From: Curtobacterium sp. MCBD17_013
GTDB taxonomy: Bacteria; Actinomycetota; Actinomycetes; Actinomycetales; Microbacteriaceae
DNA length: 64,000 nt
Direction of reading: 5' to 3'
NCBI RefSeq assembly: GCF_003234565.1
Contig: NZ_QKTU01000013.1
Coordinates: 1-64,000 of the forward strand
Part shown: positions 1-8,254 of the stretch, piece by piece
Layout: each line of letters begins with the position of its first letter
Position numbering within the stretch: position 1 is the first letter of the stretch
Notes under the pieces: generated by a model
The model's database searches: none
What the model was told of the DNA's origin: nothing
What the model saw: only the letters and a program-made list of their open reading frames with translations
Translations under genes and position numbers: made by a program

Positions 1-9
1 AAGAGACAG
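1..9. other. Probable Nextera adapter remnant at contig edge
   Basis: The window opens with AAGAGACAG, identical to the last nine bases of the Tn5 mosaic end used in Nextera libraries (which ends TATAAGAGACAG). An exact match at base 1 is unlikely by chance. It suggests untrimmed adapter at the end of an assembled contig. No gene is visible in bases 1-151. Confidence 0.6.
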
Positions 10-151
10 GGTCTGATCGTGGGGGGAGGCGGGGCCGTCGTCGGCCGGATGTGGAGTCACGGTGGGACCATTCTGCCGTCCCCCGCACCCGGACGCGCCC
101 GGTGGGACCGGCCGTCATGCGGGCGTCACCCTCGTCGTGTTGGATGGCGAC

Positions 152-523
152 ATGACTGACCTCAACAGCAAGCCCGAGTTCGACGCCCCGGAGGGCCCCG
201 CCCCGACCGAGCTCGTCATCACCGACATCGTCGAGGGCGACGGCGCGGAGGCCCAGCCCGGATCGACCGTCAAGGTGCACTACGCGGGCGTCGAGTACGA
301 CTCCGGCGAGGAGTTCGACAGCTCCTGGAACCGGGGCGAGCCGATCGACTTCCCGCTCGCGGCGCTCGTCCGCGGCTGGCAAGAGGGCATCCCCGGCATG
401 AAGGTCGGCGGCCGTCGCAAGCTCGTCGTGCCGCCGGATCTCGCCTACGGGCCGGCCGGTGGCGGGCACTTCCTGTCCGGCAAGACCCTGATCTTCGTCA
501 TCGACCTCCTCGGCGTGCGCTGA
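152..523 (+). CDS. FKBP-type peptidyl-prolyl cis-trans isomerase
   Basis: A 123-residue single-domain FKBP that catalyses cis-trans isomerisation of X-Pro bonds. The FKBP core covers about residues 20-123, with the usual active-site positions visible: VHY (42-44), FD (55-56), W76 in VRGWQEGIPGM, Y99 in LAYG and F116 near the C-terminus. There is no signal peptide, so it is probably cytoplasmic. The ATG at 152 was chosen because the FKBP homology begins just after it; an open frame continues upstream to 62, but that part is arginine- and proline-rich and looks non-coding. TTGGAT ends six bases before the ATG, possibly a weak -10 for a leaderless transcript. The TGA overlaps the ATG of the next gene. 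The family assignment is firm; the client proteins are unknown. Confidence 0.93.
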   Translation: MTDLNSKPEFDAPEGPAPTELVITDIVEGDGAEAQPGSTVKVHYAGVEYDSGEEFDSSWNRGEPIDFPLAALVRGWQEGIPGMKVGGRRKLVVPPDLAYGPAGGGHFLSGKTLIFVIDLLGVR

Positions 524-1359
524 TGCCGACCGCGGTCCCCACCGTCGAGCTCAACGACGGCACCGCCTTCCCGCGCCTCGGGCTCGGGACGTACGGGCTG
601 AACGGCGACGAGGGCGTGGCGGCGGTCCGTGCCGGCATCGACGCGGGCTACCGGCTCCTCGACACGGCGCTCAACTACGGCAACGAGGACGCCGTGGGCC
701 GTGCCGTACGCGAGTGCGGTCTCCCGCGTGAGGACCTCGTCGTCACCTCGAAGCTGCCCGGGCGACACCACGGGTACGACGAGGCGCACCGATCGATCGA
801 GGAGACCCTCGGCAACCTCGGGCTGGACTCGGTCGACCTGTACCTCATCCACTGGCCGAACCCGTCCGTCGACAAATTCGTCGACACCTGGAAGGCCTTC
901 GTCGACCTCCGGGACAGCGGCGTCGTCCGCTCCATCGGCGTCTCGAACTTCACCGAGGAGCACCTGCAGCGCATCGTCGACGCGACCGGTGTGGCCCCCG
1001 CGGTCAACCAGGTCGAGCTGCACCCGTACTTCCCCCAGGGCGCCCTCCGCGCGGTGCACGAGCGCCTCGGGATCGTGACCGAGAGCTGGAGCCCGCTCGC
1101 CAAGCAGAGCGAGCTCCTGACCGAACGCGTCGTCACGGACGCCGCGGCGGTGCACGGGGTCACCCCGGGGCAGGTCGTGCTGCGGTGGCACGTGCAGCTC
1201 GGTGCCGTGCCGGTGCCGAAGTCGGGCGACCCCGGACGGCAGCGCGAGAACATCGACGTGTTCGCGTTCGAGCTCACCGACGACGAGATGACGGCGATCT
1301 CCGGGCTCGAGCGTGGCCGGCTCTGGGGCGGCGACCCCGACTCGCACGAGGAGATGTGA
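523..1359 (+). CDS. Aldo/keto reductase (AKR5-like)
   Basis: A 278-residue NADPH-dependent aldo/keto reductase with a TIM barrel. The catalytic tetrad is present: Asp in LLDTALNYGNE, Tyr in the same motif, Lys in VTSKLPG and His in LIHWP. The motif VRSIGVSNF and the C-terminal VPKSGDPGRQREN, which binds the cofactor 2'-phosphate, are typical of the 2,5-diketo-D-gluconate reductase/AKR5 group. The start overlaps the FKBP stop codon (TGATG), so the two genes are likely translationally coupled. A strong hairpin follows at 1365-1393. The substrate cannot be deduced; small aldehydes or keto-sugars are typical for the family. Confidence 0.93.
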   Translation: MPTAVPTVELNDGTAFPRLGLGTYGLNGDEGVAAVRAGIDAGYRLLDTALNYGNEDAVGRAVRECGLPREDLVVTSKLPGRHHGYDEAHRSIEETLGNLGLDSVDLYLIHWPNPSVDKFVDTWKAFVDLRDSGVVRSIGVSNFTEEHLQRIVDATGVAPAVNQVELHPYFPQGALRAVHERLGIVTESWSPLAKQSELLTERVVTDAAAVHGVTPGQVVLRWHVQLGAVPVPKSGDPGRQRENIDVFAFELTDDEMTAISGLERGRLWGGDPDSHEEM

Positions 1360-1364
1360 GCCCG

Positions 1365-1393
1365 CGACGGGGCCGGTCGGACCGGCCCCGTCG
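1365..1393 (+). terminator. Rho-independent-type terminator after FKBP-AKR operon
   Basis: A perfect inverted repeat with 14-base arms beginning CGACGGGGCC around a very short loop lies six bases after the AKR stop. It has no U-tract, as is common in high-GC actinobacteria. It separates this pair from helD. Confidence 0.7.
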
Positions 1394-1434
1394 TACCTCC
1401 ACGCCGACACCTCCCACCACGGCGCGCGCGGGGC

Positions 1435-1440
1435 TACACT
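1435..1440 (+). promoter_or_regulatory. Candidate -10 of helD promoter
   Basis: TACACT lies 27 bases before the GTG start of helD, leaving a short leader that contains the GAAGGG ribosome binding site. No convincing -35 and no rifampicin-associated palindrome is seen. Confidence 0.4.
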
Positions 1441-1467
1441 TGTCACCCCCGTCCCGAAGGGTGTTGC

Positions 1468-3759
1468 GTGACCGAGGAGTCAGAAGTCGACCGCGAACGT
1501 CAGTACGTCGACGGCCTGTTCGCACGGCTCGACGAGTTGTCCGCGGACGCCGCCCGGCGGCTGGCCGAGACCCGTCGTGAGTCCGTCGGTGGGAACCACC
1601 AGAGCCGCAGCGAACGCGACGCCTTCGCCCGCCTCTACGAGGACACCCTCACGACGCTGGAGCGCGTCGGGGACCGGCTCGTGTTCGGCCGCCTCGAGGT
1701 CGCGGACCCGGAGCAGGACGAGAGCGCCTTCCGCTACATCGGCCGCGTCGGGCTCCGCGACGCCGAGCACCGGCCGCTGCTGCTCGACTGGCGCGTCCCC
1801 GGCGCCAGCGCGTTCTACCAGGCGACGGCGGCCCACCCGATGGGCATGCGCGCGCGTCGGCACCTGACGCTGGCCGGTCGCGAGGTCGTCGGCGTCGAGG
1901 ACGAGGTGTTCGACGCGACGCTCTACGACAGCGAGCGCACCCACCTGCAGGGTGAGGGCGCACTGCTGGCCGCCGTGAGCGCGGACCGCACGGGCCGGAT
2001 GACCGACATCGTCGCGACGATCCAGGGCGAGCAGGACCGCATCATCCGGTCCGCCATCGAGGGCGTGCTCGTCGTGCAGGGTGGCCCCGGCACCGGCAAG
2101 ACCGCCGTCGCACTCCACCGGGCGGCCTACCTGCTGTACTCGCACCGCGAGCGTCTCCGCGGCTCCGGCGTGCTCGTCGTCGGTCCGTCGCCGGCGTTCC
2201 TGACGTACATCGAGCAGGTCCTCCCGTCGCTCGGCGAGACGGGCGTCGTCATGGCCTCCCTCGGGTCCCTGTACCCGGGCGTCGACACCGATCGGCACGA
2301 CGGTGCGCGGGCCGCCGCGGTCAAGGGGTCGGCCGAGATGGCCGACCTGCTCCGCCGCGCGGTGCGGTCGCGGCAGATCGTGCCGACCGAGACCGTCACG
2401 GTCGACATCGAGGGCGAGCGTCTCGTGGTCCCGCCGTCGCTCATCGCCGCGGCGATGCGGAAGGCCCAGGAGCGGGGCAAGCCGCACAACGTCGCGCGGG
2501 TGACCTTCAACAAGGCGGCACTCGATGCCCTCACCGGTCTGCTCGCCGAGCAGCTGCGCGAGCGCGGGACCACGGTGGACGAGGCCGACGAGAAGGTCCT
2601 CCGCGAGGACGTCCGTTCGTCGTACGACGTGCGGGTGCTGCTGAACGGCGCGTGGATGCCGCTCCCGGCCGAGAAGTTCGTCGAGGACCTCTACGCGCGC
2701 CCGAACTGGCTCGCCTCGCTGACCCCGCACTGGTCCGCTGACCGGCGGGCGTTGCTCCGACGCTCGCGCGGTGCCGGGTTCACGGTCGAGGACGTCCCGC
2801 TGCTCGACGAGGCCGCCGAGCTCCTCGGCCCGTTCGACCCCTCGGGCGGCGGCGCCCGGCGGCAGGCGAAGGCGGCCCGACAGCGCGACGTCGAGAACGC
2901 CCGCATCGCGATCGAGAACATGGGCGTCGAGGGCATCGTGACGGCGGAGCAGGTCGCGGGGTCCTTCGCCGAGGGCGGTGACCCGCGCACCACCGCGGAG
3001 CGTGCAGCGGAGGACCGCGAGTGGACCTACGGCCACATCGTGGTGGACGAGGCCCAGGAGCTCTCGCCGATGCAGTGGCGGGTGCTCGCGCGGCGGAACC
3101 CGTTGCGGTCCTTCACGATCGTCGGGGACATGGCGCAGGGGTCCTCGCCCGCCGCCGCGCGGAGCTGGGACGACGTGCTCGGTGCCCTCGCCCGCCGTCG
3201 TCGAGGCCGGGCTCCCCGCGTGCCGCTCGACCACCGGATCGAGTACCTCACCGTCAACTACCGCACGCCGCGGCAGATCGTCGAAGCCGCCGGTCGGTTC
3301 GCTGAGGACGCCGGGCTCGCGGTCACCGCCACCCGTGCCGTCCGTGACGGTGATCCGGTCGAGCACGTCGCGGTGTCCCGCGCCGGCCTCGTCGACGCGG
3401 TCGTCGAGCAGGTCCGGGCCGAGCGGCGTCGGATCGGCACGGGCACCATGGGCGTCATCGCGCCCGACGACGCGATCGCGGTGATCCGCGAGCGGCTGGC
3501 GGCGACCACGGACGACCTCCGTTCACTCGAGGCGCCACGGCCCGGCGCGGTCACCGTCCTCACCGGTGCGGAGGCCAAGGGGCTCGAGTTCGACGGCGTG
3601 GTGCTCGTCGACCCGGACGGCGTCGGCGCCGACGCTGCCCGCGCGGCCGCCGCCGTGTACGTCGCCATGACGCGGCCGACCCGGCGGCTCGTCGTGCTCG
3701 ACGTCATCGCGACCGACGAGGACGCCGGTGCGGCGGAGGCGGGGGACGTCGCGGCCTGA
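1468..3759 (+). CDS. helD: HelD/HelR-family RNA polymerase-recycling ATPase (UvrD/Rep-like helicase)
   Basis: A 763-residue superfamily 1 ATPase. Walker A is GGPGTGKT at residues 205-212, and the Walker B region reads HIVVDEAQELSP with D527 and E528. Motif IV/V-like segments (VNYRTPRQI) and a late AKGLEFDGVVLVDP motif follow, ending in VYVAMTRPTRRL. The N-terminal 200 residues start with a charged helical stretch and lack a nuclease domain, as in HelD. In Bacillus HelD and the mycobacterial and Streptomyces HelR proteins, this family pries stalled RNA polymerase from DNA, and HelR can displace rifampicin. GTG 1468 is supported by GAAGGG upstream. The gene is convergent with the GH6 gene, 12 bases away. 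UvrD-like repair helicase is the alternative, but the HelD architecture fits better. Confidence 0.88.
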   Translation: MTEESEVDRERQYVDGLFARLDELSADAARRLAETRRESVGGNHQSRSERDAFARLYEDTLTTLERVGDRLVFGRLEVADPEQDESAFRYIGRVGLRDAEHRPLLLDWRVPGASAFYQATAAHPMGMRARRHLTLAGREVVGVEDEVFDATLYDSERTHLQGEGALLAAVSADRTGRMTDIVATIQGEQDRIIRSAIEGVLVVQGGPGTGKTAVALHRAAYLLYSHRERLRGSGVLVVGPSPAFLTYIEQVLPSLGETGVVMASLGSLYPGVDTDRHDGARAAAVKGSAEMADLLRRAVRSRQIVPTETVTVDIEGERLVVPPSLIAAAMRKAQERGKPHNVARVTFNKAALDALTGLLAEQLRERGTTVDEADEKVLREDVRSSYDVRVLLNGAWMPLPAEKFVEDLYARPNWLASLTPHWSADRRALLRRSRGAGFTVEDVPLLDEAAELLGPFDPSGGGARRQAKAARQRDVENARIAIENMGVEGIVTAEQVAGSFAEGGDPRTTAERAAEDREWTYGHIVVDEAQELSPMQWRVLARRNPLRSFTIVGDMAQGSSPAAARSWDDVLGALARRRRGRAPRVPLDHRIEYLTVNYRTPRQIVEAAGRFAEDAGLAVTATRAVRDGDPVEHVAVSRAGLVDAVVEQVRAERRRIGTGTMGVIAPDDAIAVIRERLAATTDDLRSLEAPRPGAVTVLTGAEAKGLEFDGVVLVDPDGVGADAARAAAAVYVAMTRPTRRLVVLDVIATDEDAGAAEAGDVAA

Positions 3760-3771
3760 TCTCGCCGGCGG

Positions 3772-4872
3772 TCAGCCCCGTTTCCGGTGCTCCACGAGGT
3801 CGAGCGCGTACTGCTGCCACCACTGTCCGGCGGCCGGTCCACCGTTGCACGTGCCGTCGCTCAGCCCGGGGGTCTTCACCCAGAGCAGGGCGTCGAGTCG
3901 GGTGGAGCCGGCGGTGACGTGCGGGGTCTGCCCGAGCCCGGCCCCCGGCGGGTTGCACCAGGTGCCGAGCCACCCCCGGCCGTTGCGGGACACGTCGATG
4001 ACGAAGTGCGGGTCGCCCCCGATGCGGTCCGCGAGCCGGTCGGCGTACGCGCGCTCCTGGTCGACGCGGTAGAAGTTCGACACGTTCGTCGAGAAGCCCT
4101 GGGCCTCGTCGACGCCGGCCTCGCGGAGACGCCGCGCCATGGTGTCCACGGGAACGCGGTCCTCGTTGCCGCCGTCGAGGTACACCGTGAGCCCGGCGTC
4201 GACGAGGGTGTGCACGGCCTGCCGGATCACCGGGATGCGACTCGTCCCGATGCGGGGGCAGTTCGAGATCTGGGCGAGGGAGTCCGGTTCGACGAGCACG
4301 ACGGCGTGCGATCCCCGCATGGCGTCGGCCACGTGCCGCACCCAGTGGCCGTAGGCGGCCGTGCCGAGGCCGCCCTTCGAGTACCCGCCGCAGTCGCGGT
4401 CCGGCACGGCGTAGAGCACGAACGTCGGGGTCGCCTGGTGCGTCTGCGCGCTCTCGAGCACCGCGCGGACCGTGCGCACGGTGTCGGCGTTCGACCCCGC
4501 GCCCGTGAGCCACGTGGCGATCGGCTGGTCCGCGATCACCGAGAGCGCGTTCGCCGTCGCGACGTCGCCGCGGGTGCGAGCGGCGGACTCGGACCGGGCG
4601 GGGTGGTTCACGCTCGTGGGCTGCACGGCGAGTCCGCCGGGGAAGGCCTCAGCCGCGGTCCTGCGGGTCGCGATGACGCGCGTCGGCGTGGGGGTGGCAT
4701 CGGGGGTCGACATGGAGCCTCCGTTCCGGTCGGCGTGGGGCAGGACGACCGTCAACGCGAGCACGAGCAGCAGCGCCAGCCCCACGGCGACCGCGCCGAG
4801 GACGGCCCACTGGCGCCGCCCCGACCGGTGGTGGCCGGCCGGCGGGCGGGGGTCAGGCCGCTCCGTGGGCAT
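3772..4872 (-). CDS. Glycoside hydrolase family 6 protein (cellulase-like), membrane-anchored
   Basis: A 366-residue protein with a short cytoplasmic N-terminus, one hydrophobic segment (about 22-47) and an outside linker rich in Pro and Thr, followed by a GH6 barrel. GH6 enzymes are inverting endoglucanases or cellobiohydrolases. Visible motifs are VPDRDCGG (156-163), VLVEPDSLAQ with the likely acid D197, STNVSNFYR, GTWCNPPGAGLG and ALLWVKTPG with Cys pairs. The normal YLDAGH motif is replaced by YLDGGNEDR (231-239), which may alter substrate contacts. Start ATG 4872 was chosen because GGAGGA lies just upstream and the membrane segment follows closely; the longer frame upstream lacks a binding site. 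No cellulose-binding module is present. A cell-surface role in plant-polymer use is inferred. Confidence 0.88.
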   Translation of the reverse strand: MPTERPDPRPPAGHHRSGRRQWAVLGAVAVGLALLLVLALTVVLPHADRNGGSMSTPDATPTPTRVIATRRTAAEAFPGGLAVQPTSVNHPARSESAARTRGDVATANALSVIADQPIATWLTGAGSNADTVRTVRAVLESAQTHQATPTFVLYAVPDRDCGGYSKGGLGTAAYGHWVRHVADAMRGSHAVVLVEPDSLAQISNCPRIGTSRIPVIRQAVHTLVDAGLTVYLDGGNEDRVPVDTMARRLREAGVDEAQGFSTNVSNFYRVDQERAYADRLADRIGGDPHFVIDVSRNGRGWLGTWCNPPGAGLGQTPHVTAGSTRLDALLWVKTPGLSDGTCNGGPAAGQWWQQYALDLVEHRKRG

Positions 4873-5033
4873 GGCGGTCCTCCTCGTCCTCACGGGTCGG
4901 TCGGACCAGCCTCGCATCACCGGCCCCGCGGCGGCCACTCGCCGGTCCGCTGTGTGCGATCTGCCAGGCGCGGCGCGGTCGGTGTCCAGCCAGGGCACAG
5001 GGGTGCGGCAGGCTGCTGCCCCAGACTGTGCGG

Positions 5034-5474
5034 ATGTTCCGGAGACTGCTGCTGCTCGTCGTCACCGCCGGCTACGCCTGGGTGGTGTGGCGGATGACGC
5101 TGACACCCCAGCTGTTCTCCCGCTCCGGCAGTGATGCGGTCGCCCTCGTCCTCCGGCTGGCCCAGCAGCACGCGGCGACGGCGTGGGTCACCTACGACCG
5201 CGCGGAGTTCATGGCGAACATCGCGATGTTCGTCCCGGTCGGTGCGATCGCGGCGATGTGGCTGCCCCGGCGGGCGTGGTTCCTCGCGGGCATGCTCGCC
5301 GTCGGACTCTCGGTGGGCATCGAGTGGACGCAGCACGTCGCCCTGCCGGGCCGCGTCGCCGATCCGCGCGACGTCCTCTCGAACGGGCTCGGGGGGTTCC
5401 TCGGCGCCACGCTCATCGGGTTGGCCCGGTCGGCGGTGCCCGAACGCCGCCGCCGGCGCCCGCGCATGGTCTGA
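5034..5474 (+). CDS. VanZ-like family membrane protein
   Basis: A roughly 147-residue integral membrane protein with about four hydrophobic segments and the conserved VanZ core: NIAMFVPVGAIAAMWLP in the middle, then GIEWTQHVALPGRVADPRDVLSNGLGG toward the end. VanZ-like proteins have no established enzymatic activity; VanZ itself gives low-level teicoplanin resistance. ATG 5034 was chosen over GTG 5028 because CAGACT, a possible -10, ends six bases before it. The gene is divergent from the GH6 gene and stands alone. Bases 5475-5631 after it hold no gene or clear terminator. Confidence 0.85.
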   Translation: MFRRLLLLVVTAGYAWVVWRMTLTPQLFSRSGSDAVALVLRLAQQHAATAWVTYDRAEFMANIAMFVPVGAIAAMWLPRRAWFLAGMLAVGLSVGIEWTQHVALPGRVADPRDVLSNGLGGFLGATLIGLARSAVPERRRRRPRMV

Positions 5475-5631
5475 CGGCCGCGCGTCGCGCGACCGGTCGA
5501 CCCCGGTCCTCCCGTCCGTCCCCTGGTCCGGCCGTCCGGGGGGCACCCCTTCTGGAGCTGGCACCGGCCTGCCCGGGTCCGACACCCTGGGTGGTGGGCC
5601 GTGCAGGACGGCCCGACAGGAGGACCACCGC

Positions 5632-6459
5632 GTGCCCACCCACGACGTCCCGGGGGCGGTACGACTCGACGACCTCACGGACCGGGTCCCCGGGCAGACG
5701 CTCATGGCGGCCTGCCTCGCCGAGCAGGCGGCCGCGCCACCGCGTGGTCGTCTCGCACGCGTCGTCGGCGCGCGCGTGCTCACCGACGCGGCGCGGTCCT
5801 GGTACGTCGGCGTGGTGGGGGAGCGCGTGACCGCGCGGCTCCTCGAGGGGCTCGGACCGGAGCACGTCGTACTGCACTCCATCCCGGTGACGGACTCGGG
5901 CACGGACATCGACCACCTCGTCGTCGGACCCATGGGTGTCGTCACGGTGCACACGAAGCACCACCGCGACGCTCGCGTGTGGGTCGGCGGCGACACCGTG
6001 CTCGTCGCGGGTCAGCGCCGGCCGTACGTGCACGCGGCACGGAGCGATCGGACGCGCGTGCTGCGTGCCCTGGCGGCGCTCACGCTCCCCGTCGCACCGG
6101 TGACGAGTCTCGTCGCGGTGGTGCACGCCGCCCGGGTGCAGGTCCGATGCGCGCCGGAGGACGTCCGCGTCGTCGACGCCCGTCACCTCGTCCGGACGCT
6201 CCGCCGGCTCCCGACGGTCCTCGGTCAGGACGCGGTATGGGCGCTCGCCGGGGCCGTGACCTCCACCGAGACGTGGGGCGTGCGGCCCGAGGGTGAGCCC
6301 GCCGACGTCGTGGCACGGTTCGCAGCGCTCGGACGGGAGGTACGGGTCGCCCGCGCTGCGCGTCTCGCGTGGGCGGGTGCCGCGTGTGCGGGCGTCGCGG
6401 CCGGCCTCGTCGCGGTCGTCGCGGCCGTCCCCGGCCTCGTCGGGGCACTGTTCAGCTGA
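5632..6459 (+). CDS. NERD (nuclease-related) domain protein with C-terminal membrane segment
   Basis: A 275-residue protein with a NERD domain at about residues 60-150. It contains [13 protein letters not shown], then [23 protein letters not shown], the pattern of the nuclease-related domain whose acidic and lysine residues resemble endonuclease active sites. A hydrophobic segment lies at about residues 248-273, so the C-terminus is anchored in the membrane. GTG 5632 is preceded by AGGAGGA at good spacing. No partner gene is linked. The biological role of actinobacterial NERD proteins is unknown; nucleic-acid processing is only a family-based guess. Confidence 0.82.
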   Translation: MPTHDVPGAVRLDDLTDRVPGQTLMAACLAEQAAAPPRGRLARVVGARVLTDAARSWYVGVVGERVTARLLEGLGPEHVVLHSIPVTDSGTDIDHLVVGPMGVVTVHTKHHRDARVWVGGDTVLVAGQRRPYVHAARSDRTRVLRALAALTLPVAPVTSLVAVVHAARVQVRCAPEDVRVVDARHLVRTLRRLPTVLGQDAVWALAGAVTSTETWGVRPEGEPADVVARFAALGREVRVARAARLAWAGAACAGVAAGLVAVVAAVPGLVGALFS

Positions 6460-6470
6460 CTCCGGGGCAC

Positions 6471-6548
6471 GGACGGGGCTCGTCGGGGTCGTCCGGCAAC
6501 GGGCCGGGGCCGGACGGGGCCCGTCGGGGTCGTCCGGCGACGGGCCGG
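6471..6548 (+). repeat. 37-bp direct repeat, two copies, upstream of rpsO
   Basis: Bases 6471-6507 and 6512-6548 match at 35 of 37 positions, with a period of 41. Each copy contains a small inverted repeat around GTCGGGGTCGTCC. The pair fills the space between the NERD gene stop and the rpsO -10, so it may act as a terminator or an upstream promoter element. Confidence 0.75.
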
Positions 6549-6553
6549 TGGGG

Positions 6554-6559
6554 TATCAT
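6554..6559 (+). promoter_or_regulatory. Candidate -10 of rpsO promoter
   Basis: TATCAT is the only A/T-rich hexamer between the repeat pair and rpsO. It would give a leader of about 80 bases. The rpsO ribosome binding site AGGAAGGGGA lies shortly before the ATG. Confidence 0.45.
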
Positions 6560-6646
6560 CGTCAGGTTGCCGTCGAACGGCCGCGGACACAGAGCGCCCA
6601 CACATCCGGTGTGGTGCACCGCGCAGCAACAGGAAGGGGATCACCC

Positions 6647-6916
6647 ATGGCACTCGAATCGAACGTCAAGAAGGCGATCATCGAAGAGTACGCGACCCAC
6701 CCGGGCGACACGGGATCCCCCGAGGTCCAGGTGGCCGTGCTCACGCAGCGCATCAAGGACCTCACCGAGCACCTCAAGGAGCACAAGCACGACCACCACT
6801 CGCGTCGTGGTCTGCTGCTCCTCGTCGGGCAGCGTCGTCGTCTCCTCGGCTACCTCGCCGACGTCGACATCAACCGCTACCGCTCGCTCATCGAGCGCCT
6901 CGGCCTGCGTCGCTAG
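6647..6916 (+). CDS. rpsO: 30S ribosomal protein S15
   Basis: An 89-residue protein, the normal S15 length. The conserved segments [19 protein letters not shown], the basic [25 protein letters not shown] and the C-terminal [13 protein letters not shown] match S15, which binds the 16S rRNA three-way junction and the 30S platform early in assembly. A strong ribosome binding site precedes ATG 6647. A perfect terminator hairpin follows. In many bacteria rpsO is directly followed by pnp; here two unrelated transcription units separate them (about 3.5 kb). Confidence 0.98.
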   Translation: MALESNVKKAIIEEYATHPGDTGSPEVQVAVLTQRIKDLTEHLKEHKHDHHSRRGLLLLVGQRRRLLGYLADVDINRYRSLIERLGLRR

Positions 6917-6986
6917 TCACTGCTCTGTCGGTCACTGCGGTCGACGATCGAAGTGCCTCCGCCAGGCGGGGGATCCGGTCTTGACC

Positions 6987-7024
6987 GAACGCCCCGTCCC
7001 TCCCACCGGAGGGGCGGGGCGTTC
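6987..7024 (+). terminator. Terminator after rpsO
   Basis: A hairpin with 17-base arms starting GAACGCCCCG, a four-base loop and one G-T wobble ends at GTTC. It lies about 70 bases after the rpsO stop. Confidence 0.85.
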
Positions 7025-7141
7025 TGCGTTCCCGACGGGTGCGGTCGTCTCCCCGCGCGTTCGCACGGAGCGGGAATAGCGTGCACTGCACCGTCGTTCG
7101 GCTACCATGTACATGCAAACGCATCGAAAGAGGAGCGCATC

Positions 7142-8254
7142 GTGCAGTTCGGCATCTTCACCGTGGGTGACGTCACCACCGACCCGACGACCGGCAGGAC
7201 GCCGACCGAGGCCGAGCGGATCCAGGCGGTCCTGACCATCGCGCAGAAGGCGGAGGAGGTCGGCCTCGACGTCTTCGCCACGGGCGAGCACCACAACCCG
7301 CCGTTCGTGCCGTCCTCGCCGACCACCATGCTCGGCTACCTCGCCGCGAAGACCGAGCGGCTGGTCCTCAGCACGAGCACGACACTCATCACGACGAACG
7401 ACCCGGTGAAGATCGCCGAGGACTTCGCGATGCTCCAGCACGTGTCCGGCGGCCGCACCGACCTCATCCTCGGCCGCGGGAACACCGGGCCCGTCTACCC
7501 GTGGTTCGGGCAGGACATCCGGCAGGGCGTCAACCTCGCCATCGAGCACTACGCACTCCTCCGCCGCCTCTGGACCGAGGACGTCGTCGACTGGCAGGGC
7601 CACTTCCGCACGCCGCTGCAGGGTTTCACCGCGACGCCGCGCCCACTCGACGGCGTCGCCCCGTTCGTCTGGCACGGCTCGATCCGCACCCCCGAGATCG
7701 CCGAGCAGGCGGCCTACTACGGCGACGGCTTCTTCGCGAACCACATCTTCTGGCCCGCGAGCCACACCGCGAACATGGTCCGGCTCTACCGTGAGCGGTT
7801 CGAGCACCACGGACACGGGCCGGCCGCGAACGCGATCGTCGGGCTCGGCGGCCAGGTGTTCATGCGGAAGAACTCGCAGGACGCCGTCGCGGAGTTCCGC
7901 CCGTACTTCGACAACGCGCCGGTCTACGGCCACGGCCCGAGCCTCGAGGACTTCACGCGGCAGACCCCGCTCACGGTCGGCAGCCCGCAGGAGGTCATCG
8001 ACCGGACCCTCGGCTTCCGCGAGTACGTCGGCGACTACCAGCGCCAGCTGTTCCTCATGGACCACGCGGGGCTGCCGCTCACGACCGTGCTCGAGCAGCT
8101 CGACATCCTCGGCGAGGAGGTCGTGCCCGTGCTCCGGAAGGAGTTCGAGGCCCGCCGTGCCCCGGGCGTCCCCGACGCCCCGACCCACGCCTCGCTCGTC
8201 GCGGCCGCGCAGTCGGCCGCCGTCGCCAGCGACGTCGCGGAGGTGCGCGCATGA
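7142..8254 (+). CDS. LLM-class flavin-dependent monooxygenase (CE1758-like)
   Basis: A 370-residue luciferase-like FMN-dependent oxidoreductase with a TIM barrel. Typical segments are FGIFTVGD at the start, VFATGEHHNPPF, LSTSTTLITTNDPVKIAEDFAMLQHVSGGR and GRGNTGPVYPWFG. It overlaps by four bases an FMN reductase that would supply reduced FMN. This two-component arrangement matches the paired CE1758/CE1759 families of actinobacteria, whose substrate is unknown. GTG 7142 is preceded by AGAGGAG. TACCAT at 7103-7108 is a candidate -10. There is no signal peptide, so it acts in the cytoplasm. Confidence 0.9.
   Translation: MQFGIFTVGDVTTDPTTGRTPTEAERIQAVLTIAQKAEEVGLDVFATGEHHNPPFVPSSPTTMLGYLAAKTERLVLSTSTTLITTNDPVKIAEDFAMLQHVSGGRTDLILGRGNTGPVYPWFGQDIRQGVNLAIEHYALLRRLWTEDVVDWQGHFRTPLQGFTATPRPLDGVAPFVWHGSIRTPEIAEQAAYYGDGFFANHIFWPASHTANMVRLYRERFEHHGHGPAANAIVGLGGQVFMRKNSQDAVAEFRPYFDNAPVYGHGPSLEDFTRQTPLTVGSPQEVIDRTLGFREYVGDYQRQLFLMDHAGLPLTTVLEQLDILGEEVVPVLRKEFEARRAPGVPDAPTHASLVAAAQSAAVASDVAEVRA

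Noticed and set aside
1394-1467. Rifampicin-associated element before the HelD/HelR gene
   Set aside because: GGGGCTACACTTGTCACCCCC has partial symmetry only and does not match the reported RAE palindrome as I know it.
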